From the NCBI GenBank assembly GCA_959347315.1, contig OY365810.1, positions 19,170,358-19,234,357 on the forward strand: a DNA stretch of 64,000 nucleotides, read 5' to 3'. The DNA is from Bimastos eiseni. Its lineage: Eukaryota > Annelida > Clitellata > Crassiclitellata > Lumbricidae. The notes beneath the pieces were generated by a model that worked only from the letters and a program-made list of their open reading frames with translations, ran no database searches and was not told the origin of the DNA. A program made the position numbers and the translations under genes. Shown here in pieces: positions 45,701-57,700 of this stretch. The first letter of the stretch is position 1, and the number at the start of each line of letters is the position of its first letter.

Positions 45701-48700
45701 TAGAAATCGAAATTTGTACCTTCGTCTTTAAAACAGATAAATACTTACAATGACAAACACCTATAATGTGTTTCAGCCACGGTTTTGGCGTTGCTAGAAA
45801 CATTTTAAATACAAAAATAATGAGAAGAGCATGCACGGATTATCATGGTGATAAAAATGCTGATTTTTTTATAAAAGACAAGGGACTTGTATTGGTCATA
45901 ATTATAACATTTAGGGTTAGTTTCCAACAATCATTATAACTTTTTATCTGTTCAAAATAATATAAAATCATACCTATTTCATAGACCTTACTTCTGGGTT
46001 TAGGCTAAAGCTGCATCTGGCAACCATACTACTACGCGATTCTAAGTTCATGAATTGTGACACACCAGCTTGTGCGTACGGACATTCTATAAACATTTAC
46101 GCGATTCTTATTTTTGTCTTTTAGGAGTTCTTGGAATCATCTGGTGCGTAGTATGGCTGCTTCTAGTCAGTGACACACCAGCACAACATCCGCGCATTAC
46201 TGCATACGAACGAAAATATATTGAAACGAGCATCGGAGGAGGAGAACACCATCTCCCTGTAAATAACATTTTTTTAACATTAAAAGTTCTTTGATGAAAG
46301 TCACTGAAAGTAAGATAAGGACGGAGTTCATTTTGAAACCCCATTTTTTCACCCAATGCTGTGTTTTTGGTGGGTCGCGGACAAACCCTCCTTGACAAAA
46401 CCCCTCTGACAAAAACTCCTCTGACAAAACCTCTGATATAAACCGGGGTGGTTAATGTCCTGTCCTGTTTTAGGCAGAACATTAACCGCCCCGGACAAAC
46501 CCCTCTCTTGCCATAATTAGCTTCTGCAATTATAGGCCATACCACAATAACTGACCTACTATCAAAGTCTCCACAACATTACAAGTGACACTCAGAACGA
46601 CTATTAGTGTAACTCAGAGGCGTCCAGGTATTGGGGCGGGGGGGGCATTTTTTAGTCTTAGAGGATATCTTGACTATCTGATACTTGGAACCAGGGTGTT
46701 TGCCTCCATCAATTGACACATCTGGTCTGACTTATATAAGAAATCGTGTCACAGATAATAAATACACATACGCCTCTGTTACATGTTATCTACTCACCAC
46801 TTAAATAATGACGTCTGCAGGAATATTCCCGGCGCCATTCTGTCTGCTGGCGAAGTTATTCCATGGCGTAGCCTACTCCAACCCTTGTGAATACCATACA
46901 AGGCGTATCTTTATTTTCGGAGTACGTATTCGCGAATAGGAGATAAGGCGGTTAATAGGCTATTACTGTCTTCATAGCTACCAGGCCTGGGCCCATAATT
47001 CTCTACTAATCTTCTCCATAATCTTCTACTACCGACATAAAATGGCCTACGCCGGTGTAGTGGGCTATGTTGGTAATTATAAGAGCAGCGCAGCGCAGCA
47101 GCGCAACGCTAGGTGTAAGTCTACTCCGATTCTGAAGTATGATTAATTCCTCTACGGACGGCGTACTGGCGATGTAAACAATGATGGCAGCGCTTGTGAT
47201 TCGTCGCATTCGTGTTTAAGAGGTTTAATAACTAATCCGTCGCCTTCACCGACGGCGAAATTTATACTGCGCCTCATTTTCGCCGTCAAAGATGTTACAA
47301 TTTCACGCGGCACCCGACGATATTGCATTCGAAGGGTCGCGCCTGTATACTGTATATAGCATGGATAAGGCAGTTAGGTCTGCCTACCGTTGCTTTTGTT
47401 TAATGGGTTCCTTCTCCAATCGTTCTATCCGGTCCATCTTAAAATTAAACCCTGTGAGACTATAACACGTGGCAACAAAATAAAGCTTAAAAGGACTTGT
47501 CAGGGATACAGATGTGCTCATAAGCTCATTGATGCGCTTTAGAATTTTCTATGGGCAACACAATTAGAAATGCCACCATAATATATAGTCTCAGGCTGGA
47601 AAAACTACTTGAATGAATTGAATATAGGTCATAAATTTAAAGTAGGCGGTGTCAATAGTGTCAATAGAAACCAGAGGGCTTATTTAAAGGTTCAGTGTAA
47701 AACAACAATTAAGGGTTAAAAGTGGTTCAAAAGACTTTTAGTCTGTGCTATAACCACTGCAGTATTAGACCAGGAACATGATTAGAATAATGGCCAATTT
47801 TCAAAGTTTACCCTTAAAAGCAGTGACAGCACTGTCATCCAAACTATTCCACCATTCTACAACTCTTGAACTGAGAATGTACATGTATGCCTAGGTTCCT
47901 TTCGATTTCTTAATAATTCACGTCTACGAGACGCCTTCCTAATTCCAAAAACCTATATGACTGCATGAGTGCACAGCCCCCTTCCCAGTAACAATCTTGT
48001 TGGCTTCAGTTATAGCTTCGTTGCTCATCGTAACCTCCAATGTTGTTAATGCACACCTATTCAGCCTGTCTTTGTAGCTGTAACGATGCATATACACAGT
48101 TCAACTTATCCTGCCTTGGTTTGGCCATCACGCCTCTTCATGTACATATTCATAAGTTCAATTGAATATTAATTAATCAATAACTACTGCAAACTTTCAT
48201 CGTCAATTATATTGCAAAAACAGTCAAAATCAGCAAAATATTTAAATAGAATTCTAAGATATAGATTGATAATGAACTAATCTAACTTATGACTACCTAG
48301 CCAGCCTAGATTAGCTAATAGTGCTTCTTAGGTCAGATATCTACCTCCCACGGGAATGGAGCAGATCTGCAGTGGATTTCTGTAGTGTTCATTTGGGTTC
48401 TTTCTTTGTATAAATTCTGTCGATGCTTCTTCTCGGATGATTGTTGCCTCTAGCCTCTTCACCTCAAATGTTTCTGTGCCGTCCTCCACTCGCACTCGTC
48501 ACGTCCGAATGATGAATCGGACTTAATGTGATACTTGCGTAGCCTCGATTCCGTTGACAAGTATGTCAGAAGAGACACACTATAGATGCTGATATTAATC
48601 TCTCAGTCCATCTATATTAACGTGAAAAGAGTTTCTGCATTCCACCGCTCATGACCGATAGTTCGAGAACGAAAATAACTCCTGATTAAACACGGAGAAT

Positions 48701-51700
48701 ATATCCATCATTACTCGACGATCACAGTACTGTTCGCCACTACACCATTCGCACCCCTCAGCAGTTCTAGACGAACCTGGGTCAAATAACTGTCCGAACT
48801 CCTAAAACTTCTTTGAGAGTTCGCAACTTGAGAATTACGTGTTGACTTTTTCTCAGCACCAGCAATACTGAACATCTTATTGCAAACTCTCGCAGCCCGG
48901 ATGACGCATTTTCCCGTACAATCCCCAGCAGACGACCGATGGCCAAAATCAGACCTTTTAACATTGCATCCTGAATGTCGAATGGCAAACGACCAGTTCT
49001 CCCCAACAACACTGTTACTAAGGGCTCTAATTTAACCTTATACCTTTACATTATATTTATAGGCTGGCATTAATTAACTCTGAATTAATTTAACTAATTA
49101 ACATTGACTGCATATTATAATGTTGATAATACATAAGAAATGTGGGTTTTAATAGGAACATCGCTACAGTAGCTTGTAGCCCCATATAATTTTCGTAACT
49201 CGTGTTTCCACTTTCTCCAACTTTGCCTTGGAGTGTGGAGTGAAATATAGAGTGTTCAAAGTGTGGCTTATTTAGTGATATATACAACATCAGTCTTTGG
49301 TGACTTATTGTCCTTCTAATCATGTCTGGCTTTGTTAGCCTTCTTTGCTGCCTCAGTCATGCATGTTTTGAACTCTTGTGCATAATCACTCCCAAGTCCC
49401 TTTCTTCATTGCTCACTTCCAAAGCCATACCCTATTTAACTCACTGTTTCTCTTCCCATATGAACTACTTAGCTGTTTCCCCAATTAAATGTTCAGAAAG
49501 ACCTGACAGTCCTTCTGAACATTCTTCTAAGATTATCCTGCAGTGTCGTCACTTCTGTTTCACCACCCACTGCTCTAAATAGTTTTGCATGTGCACACTT
49601 ACAAATTGTCGATAAAATTCTATCATCTATGTCATTACTAAAAAAGTATAACTAGCAATGGCCCATGACTATTCCTTGAGGCACTCCACTTAACACTGTC
49701 ATCCAGCCAGACAACTTGTTACCTATGCCTGATCTATATAGTTAGGCTATGTGCCATGTGGTTCGCTTCAGTTTCCCTTTTTAAGCACTGCTACTATAAA
49801 GGCACACTCCAACATGTAAGGATTTATTGAGTTCTATGTTAAGACCACTTCAATTTCTTCCTTCCCTCCAAGTTTGAATTAAGGATGTAGCTAATTTAAT
49901 CATGGTCCGTTTCAACCGTTTCAGCTGTTCTACCACATTTTCCTTAGAATAGGGCATATATTACCTGTGTTCGTCCTTTACCTCCAATGTCAGAAATGCT
50001 TGAATGGACTCAGAGATCGTTCCTTACTTTTCCTACAAAAACAGTATTTATTGAATACTTCAGTAGCTTCTACTTTAAATTACTTCTCTCTTCTCTCGTT
50101 GTTTTCCAACGGCCCTACCCTTTCTTTTCTATTCTGCCTGTTTCTAACATAGTTCTATAAACTATTGCATATATATATATATATACTTTATAAACTATTG
50201 CATATACATTATGTACATTTATACACTCTCGCAATCCCGTTCTTTGATTCCTTCTTCAACTTCTGAAAATTGATCCAAAGTTTAATTCCTTGCCATCCTC
50301 TTTCTTTAAACCTTTCGTGTTACCAAATGTCTCCTCTTATTTGAGCTTTGTGTTTTTATAAGATCTACTTAATACTGTCTTTCATAACTTCCTTAAATTC
50401 AGTCCAAGTATCATACACTCTCATAACCCTTATTACACTTTCCAAGTCCTCATTCTTCCGCCTTTTTTGTTCATTTGTGAGAGAACTTTTCCTTTGGAAT
50501 TTATATTGCTGAAGATAAATGTCTAAAGTGCCTACCAGTGTCGAACAAATTCGCCTATCGATCGCGAAACTTCCATATTCCGAGATATAGTTGTTTATTT
50601 GTTATAAATCACTTTTCTTTTGTGCCAAATATTTACTTGTCTGTTATGATTTACTATTCTCTCAAGCCAACTGCATTTTGTCATAATCGTTCTGAATTTG
50701 TACGAATCACAGCACAGAAACTCCATTAATTTTATTGTTTTCATTCGTTACCAAGTTGACCGCGTAGACGCAAACTTGGACGTAGACTGTAAATAATTCG
50801 GCGCATGCGCTTAACCTATAACCACTTAAATGATGACGTCTGCAGGAATATTCCCGGTGCCATTCTGTCTGCTGGCGAAGTTATTCCATTGCGTAGCCTA
50901 CTCCAACCCTTGCGAATACCATACAAGGCGTATCTGTATTTTCGGGATACGTATTCGCGAATAGGAGATATGGCGGTAGTAGGCTATTCCTTTCTTCATA
51001 GCTGCCAGCCCTGGCGCGTCTAGAAAAGCCGTGTCACAGATAGCCTATGAACGTGTATATACATTAACAACAAAAAGACCAAGGAACTAATTAACTCTTT
51101 GCTATTTAACTATTGGACTACGATACCTGAGTGACGCATCAGACTTTGAAATGACACATATGACACATGTTTTACTTCAGACATTAACGTATATACACGT
51201 TTCTAAATAATAAAAGAAAAAAAGTAAAAAAAATTTATTCTTGGGTGTTTGTCCTACTTAGGAGGTTTTTTTGCCAGAGGAGGTTTTGTTAGAGGGGTTT
51301 TGTCCGGGTCCCATTTGGCTGGCACAAAGGTGTAACTTCCGCTACACCTATGCTCCTTTATAACACACGATGAATTTCGAGGCTTCTTCAAGACTTGTTA
51401 TTTGTCTTAATCAAGGGGATATAACAAGAATCAACAGTTCGATTTGCGCTATAGTTTACTGTGTTACTGCTAAAACAACTAGTTTGAGCAGATGTGAAAA
51501 GCATGCAAGGTGTGATGGTTTCGCGGTTTCTTAAAATCTGTTTCCTATTAAAGAGATTCACTGTCCTTAAGCAGTGTGATATGCAGGTCTCTGTGTTTGC
51601 GGATGTTAAAATCCTGTAGAAATTTAAATTATTTTAGATCTGTTGTTAAAACTGGTGATCGACCAATTTTGCTGTTTCAGCTAAGCAAGACTCCGTGGCT

Positions 51701-54700
51701 GTCGTTTGCTAAGTCACCTGCCGTCTGGGCTATCTGTGCAGGACATACAGCTGGCAACTGGGGAACATACACTCTGCTAACAAATCTCCCGGCTTATATG
51801 AAAGAAGTGCTAAAATTTGATATAAAGTCGGTGAGATTGTCAACTTTTCTTTTTTGCTCATTGATATAAAAGTGAGAGAACAGAAATAGCTATACGCCAA
51901 TGTCAAGCATGTCAGAAGCACTAGTATTGATTAATTGTTTGGAGTACAACGAACTTGTTACCTTGCTCATACTTGCTCTTGCTCTTACTTGCTAACTTGC
52001 TTACTTACTAGCATACTTGCTACCTTGCTCTTACCTTGCCGTACGCGTTACCTTAGAACCCGTCGGCTGAAAAATGCGTCGACTTACTGCAACGGCAAAT
52101 TTACTACTCGCATTTTCTTTAAAGAACTTAAACACACCTTCATTGTAACATTGTATCCCGACTAAGATGGAGGCGACTCGATTGAACTTAACGACATTTA
52201 TTAAAATGTCCGAATGAGCTGTTGTTTTCGATCTGTATCTTAAATGCTAATGATAATGCTAATGACGGCTAATGATGGCTTGTTATAAACTTTGATATTG
52301 CAGAATGGACTGTTTTCTGCAATACCGTATGTTCTCTTCTGGCTTTTTATCAATGTCGGTGGAGTTATCTCGGATATGCTCAGACAACGTGGGTGGAAAA
52401 CGAAAACCGTCAGGAAAATGATGATGACCCTCGGTAAAATCTGTGTAACTTCAATCTTGTAACTAAAGCTGTACTTAAATCTGAAATTTAATTGTTATGA
52501 AAACAGTACCAATCAGAATCGTGGCAATACTTAACTTGGATGTTATCCCCACAATTATTTATTTATGTCATTGATGTTAACAATCAGTACATCCTAGGAT
52601 AAATTGACCCGGGAGTTAATTCTTCGTAGGAACAACTGAGTTATGGAGTGCATTGTACCTAGAACACACACACTCCCGCGGAGTTAATTCTTCCCAGGAC
52701 AAATCGATAACAATTATAACAATTACAACTCGTCATATGACTCGGCGATGTCCATCTGACTTCAACTCACCGAAAGCCTCTGCTCGACGACGCCAAGCCA
52801 TAAACAAGCCTACTTTGACAAACCGCTGTTAAACGCCGTTCTGTCTGCACTAGAAGAAAAGCAACAGGATCCCTACGACCAGGCGAGACTAAGGGCCCTG
52901 CAGTCACCGTACGCCTCAGACTGGCCATACGCTCTCCCGCTCGTTTCTCGCGATCTCAGACTGGAGGACGATACCGTGAGGGTGGCGGTCGGCCTACGAT
53001 TAGGGGTGGCCATCTGCGAGCCACACACCGGCGCATGCGGCGCGTTCGTCTCAGCCAGAGGCGCACATGGCCTGTCCTGTTCATTGGGTTTTGGCCGTCA
53101 AGCCAAGACACTGTAATATCAACGACCTTATCCATCGCAGCCTCAACAGAGCCGGTATTCCAGCGGTCAAGGAACCGTCAGGTCTTTCTAGATTAGATGG
53201 AAAGAGACCGGATGGGCCGACCCTGATACCGTGGAGTGGGGGGAGGAGGAATAGCGGAGATAGCAGCCACAAGGAAACACACAAAATATTTTGAGCTGGA
53301 GAAGAAATATACTTTTGTTCCAATCGCAATAGAAACCTTCGGTCCCCTCAATAGTGAGGGCCTCGCCTTTTTGTCTGAGACTGGACGCCGACTTTCGACA
53401 ACTAGAGACGACACCCGAGAGACAAACTTCCTTTTCCAGAACTTGTCGGTATTGATAAAACGTTTCAGTGCGGTGGCTTTTTAGGGCACTGTGATTACAA
53501 TCCTATGACAAGCAGCGACCCAGATGGCCTGATGACAGATCCGTTGGCAATGCCAATGATGAATAATACTATATTTGTCATAATACTACTACTACTACTA
53601 ATACTACTACAACTAATAATAATAATCATAATAATAGTATTAGTAATAATAATGACAATAATTATAAGAATAATATTAACAATAAAAAATAACAATAAAA
53701 ATAACAACAATAACACTAACAATAACAATACCAACACAGCCAATAGCGATAAAAATAACAACAGCAGTGACAATAACAGTAACACTAACAATAGCGATAA
53801 CAATGACTATAATAATATCAATATCAATTATAATTACAATAACGATAACAGTGACAACAACAACAGCAACAATAATAATAATAACAACAACAACAATAAT
53901 TAACTCCCCTATTGCATTAGACATCGGAATCAATTTATCCGAGGAAGAATTAACTCCTCTGGAGTCAGTTTGTCCTAGGTAGAATTAACTCCCCTATTGC
54001 ATTGGATATGGGAGTCAATGTAACCTATGGAGAATTAACCCCTCGGGAATCAATTTGTCTTGGGTAGATAGGTAGAATTATTCGCAGGGGAGTGTATTTA
54101 TCCTAGGAACAATTAACTCCAGGGTCAACTTATTACGTTTGGCGAGAAGATAAGAAAACATGAAGCATTAAGCTGACCGTCTGATTTGTTGAGAAATATC
54201 CATGCATCAATTTCCATGTGTACTTTATAAATGTTCCAGGCTATTACATTTATCTCCTCGTATCGTTTCTGTTGGTGACAGCTTTTTTCGATTTCTGCTT
54301 CTCCTGTTTGAGGGATTTCGCTGAATGTCGACCTAAGCGCACAGATGCAAACACGGCCGTGTGTGTCGAACGCGACCCTGTCCATTTGATGAATTGGGAC
54401 ATTGGGTCGTTCACGTTGTTCTCCAGATTATCTTTTGACGTAATTAAACATTGTCCTCTCGATAATAGGAAGAGAAAGTAAGGCTTCCCGTAGCCTTACT
54501 TTCTGTTTTCTACGGAGACACCATCTAGCTGCTTGCGTCCTCCACCGCCTGTCAATAGACTTATTCGCCCGTGGGCACTGGTTTATACCGGCTAGCACTA
54601 GGTCGCACACCACACGCGTTCCGTTTTAATCAGGAGGAATCTCGTGAAGGTGGCGGGCTGGACCTGTGGGAGTGGGGAGGGGGGCTTCTGTCCCAGAAGC

Positions 54701-57700
54701 CCCCCTCCCCACTCTCATACACCCCACTTTCCATGAAGGAAACGAGAGGATTGGCCATTGCGGACTTGATTTGTCATAGCGCCGGTGTTGTAAGCGGGTC
54801 TCCCTAACGTGGCTTTTGTGGGCGCTGAGAAGTTTTCTAAGATTTACATTACATTACATTACATCAATTGTGTTTCGCGGAACGTAATATTTTAATTAAA
54901 CAACAAGACGACAACTGCGAATTTACAGTTTCTTAGCTCGATCAAGATCTGTAGCTATTCAATCGGGTACCAGCGTATCTGTTTAGAATGTTTAGTGTTC
55001 GAAAATTTATATTTTTCCGGACTCGTTTCACTCTTCTCAATCACATACCCTGTATAGCTCAGGATATCAGGCCAGATCATTGCAATTTTTACTTAAAACA
55101 GCCTCAGCATCCTCCAGGTCGCCTCAGATTATTTTTTAAATTGTCCCATCTGTATCACATCAGATCTTGTCCATTCTCTCTGTATTAAGCTATCTTGACA
55201 CAGTTTTAAAATTGCCGTCTCTTGTTTAAATTTTGATCCCCTTTCTTCTCACCTGCTTTTCTTTAACCCCAATGAACATCGGACCTCTCTCGACCCAACG
55301 TTTCTCGCTACCTATCGCCACAGAACAGTACTCCTACCTCAACACCATTCCACCCGGACCATTGCTACTCATCCGCTGTCCCATAGGTCATCATTTTGCA
55401 TTAACCCACCGACAAATCTTATTCACCCTGATGCTATCTGGCGACATTGAGTAAAATCCTGGCCCCAACACTCAGCCAACTAGATGTTTCGTCTCTTTTC
55501 CCCCAACATTCGATCAATGCTAATCCCAAAAAACTCCATCCCCCTAAGTTACATCTCCTATCCACTAGCCCACCAGACCTTACTCATTGCTCTTCAAGAA
55601 ACCTGGCTATCCACTTCGTCTACATTGCAGATTCCCTACCTCGTGCCTACTCCCTTCATAACTTCCCTCGCACGACCTCCTCCGCAAAGTCTAAAAAAAT
55701 CTGGTGACGACTCTGCCTTCCTGGTACGTGAACCCGGTGTAACCACAAATTCTTCCAGTCACACCTTCCGATCCTTCGAATGCTCCTTCAGATCTCCTTA
55801 CAGTCTTCAACATCTACCGTCCTCCAACTTCCTCTGCATACTCCTCCAAATCCTCAGTCTTTCTCGACGAATTTGGATCTCTCCTCTCCGCACCGCTGCA
55901 ACTACTCCTAACGAATTCGTAATCACGGGAGACTTCAACATCCATATTGACAATCCCTATTGCATCTGGCTTCCTAAGCCTCTTCTCATCATTCAATCTC
56001 GTCCAACACGTCAACTTTCCAATCCACATCAAGAACCACACACACTCGACCTTGCTATCACTTCCGCGGCCTCCCACCTATCTCCCAAGCTATCACACTC
56101 AATTCTAAACATTTCCGACCACTACCTTGTCATTGTTGACCTTGAAGTTAAGTCTTTTCCTTGCCCTCGTCCAACCACTCACTCATCTCGTTCCATCGGG
56201 TTCATCGACCGTCAGGCCTTAATCAAGGACAATCGTAACTCCAAACTTTTTCTCAATCCTCCTCCTTCTCTAGATGATCTTCTGTCTTGCTACAATTCAA
56301 CACTCTCCAACTTCCTTGATACTTATGCACCATTACAACACACAGTTCATGCACATCTAACCTTTGGTTCACCTCCTATCTCCAAGCCTTCAAAACCTTC
56401 CGTAGGCGCTGTGAGCACAACTACAAGTGCGCCAAAGACTCGACATTTAAGGCAAAAAGCAGACATCAACCTCAAATCCGCCACACATCGCTGACACCTT
56501 CTGCTCTTTCTTTCTTCTGAGACAAAATCTCAACTCTTCGTTTCACACTACAATCTTTTCTAGCCTCCAACTCCTCCAGCACTGTTCCGCTGATTTCTCC
56601 CAACCCTGCACCGCCTTCCCATCAGTCATCACTCTCGATTCTATCTGCTGCCACTGAAACAGAAGTGCTACTCCTCTTAAATTCCCTTCCCCACAAGCAA
56701 TGTTAACTCGATCCTATCCCCACCTCTCTCCTAAAAGACTGTGCTTCGATCCGTGTTCCTGTGATCACTAACATCGTCAGTCTTTCGCTCTCTACCGGAA
56801 ATTTTTCTATGGTCTTTAAACACTCTATCGTCTCTTCCCTGCTGAAAAAAGCAAATCTAGACAAAGAAAATCTTTCTAACTACTGTCCCATCACCGACCT
56901 CTCCTTTCTGTCTAAATTAACTGAAAGAATTGTTCTTACCCGCCTTAATGACTACCTCTCAGCAAACTCACTCCTAAACCCCCACTGATCAAGCTTTACT
57001 AAACATCACTCCACAGACACTCTGCTTGCCTCTCTATATAACAAATTGGTATATGCAGTCAGCCACCAACAAGTTTCCTGCCTCCTCGACATCTCTGCTA
57101 CATTTTATACCATTGACCACAGCCTTCTTTTGGTTTCGCGTTTCTGGGACTGCTCTACTCTGGTTCCAATACCACTTATCTTACAGATCCTTCTCTGTCA
57201 AAGCCTCCAAACTCTGTTCGCAACCCCTTCCACTCACATGTGGTGTCCACCAAGACTCCGTCCTAGGACCACTCCGCTTCAATCCTCTATACCACACCAT
57301 TATCTCTTCTCATACAATCATCCTCTGTTGACCACCACCTGTATGCAGATGACACCCAAGTCTACATGTTCTTCACCCAAATCTCTTTCTCCACCTCCAT
57401 TGCACAATTACTGAATGTAGTAAACTTAGTCTTCGAATAGATGTCATCTAACCTCCTCTGCTTCAACCCTTCCAAAACATGATTTATCCTCACAGGCCTC
57501 CCCGACTAAATCAAGGAAATACCCGACCCGCTAACTCTTCATCCCTTCCCTTCACCCCGGATGCCCCAATGCGATATCTTGGCGTCACCTTCGATCCTCA
57601 TCTCTCTTGCTTCAATCACATCTCAAACCTCTCTCGCTCCTGTTTCAAACACATTCGTGACCTCCGCCGTATCCGACCCGTGCTCGACCTCAAAAACTGC

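Larger units (their letters stand above)
52590..54135. mobile_element. Foldback-like composite E3 around family-R fragment R-10
   Basis: A short left arm (52590-52705, L-type: GACCCGGGAGTTAATTCTTC, GGAGTGCATTGTACC) and a right arm (53900-54135, R-type: TTCGCAGGGGAGTGTATTTA, CAATTAACTCCAGGGTCAAC) flank a family-R 3' fragment and low-complexity DNA. This repeats the architecture of E1. The outermost right end is missing. Confidence 0.6.

Noticed and set aside
43370..46505. GACAAAACCCC units as telomeric repeats
   Set aside because: The arrays are short and degenerate, in both orientations, and tied to a dispersed element inside a gene.
53495..53982. Further I/V-rich and N-rich frames
   Set aside because: Same low-complexity origin as 6311-7840.
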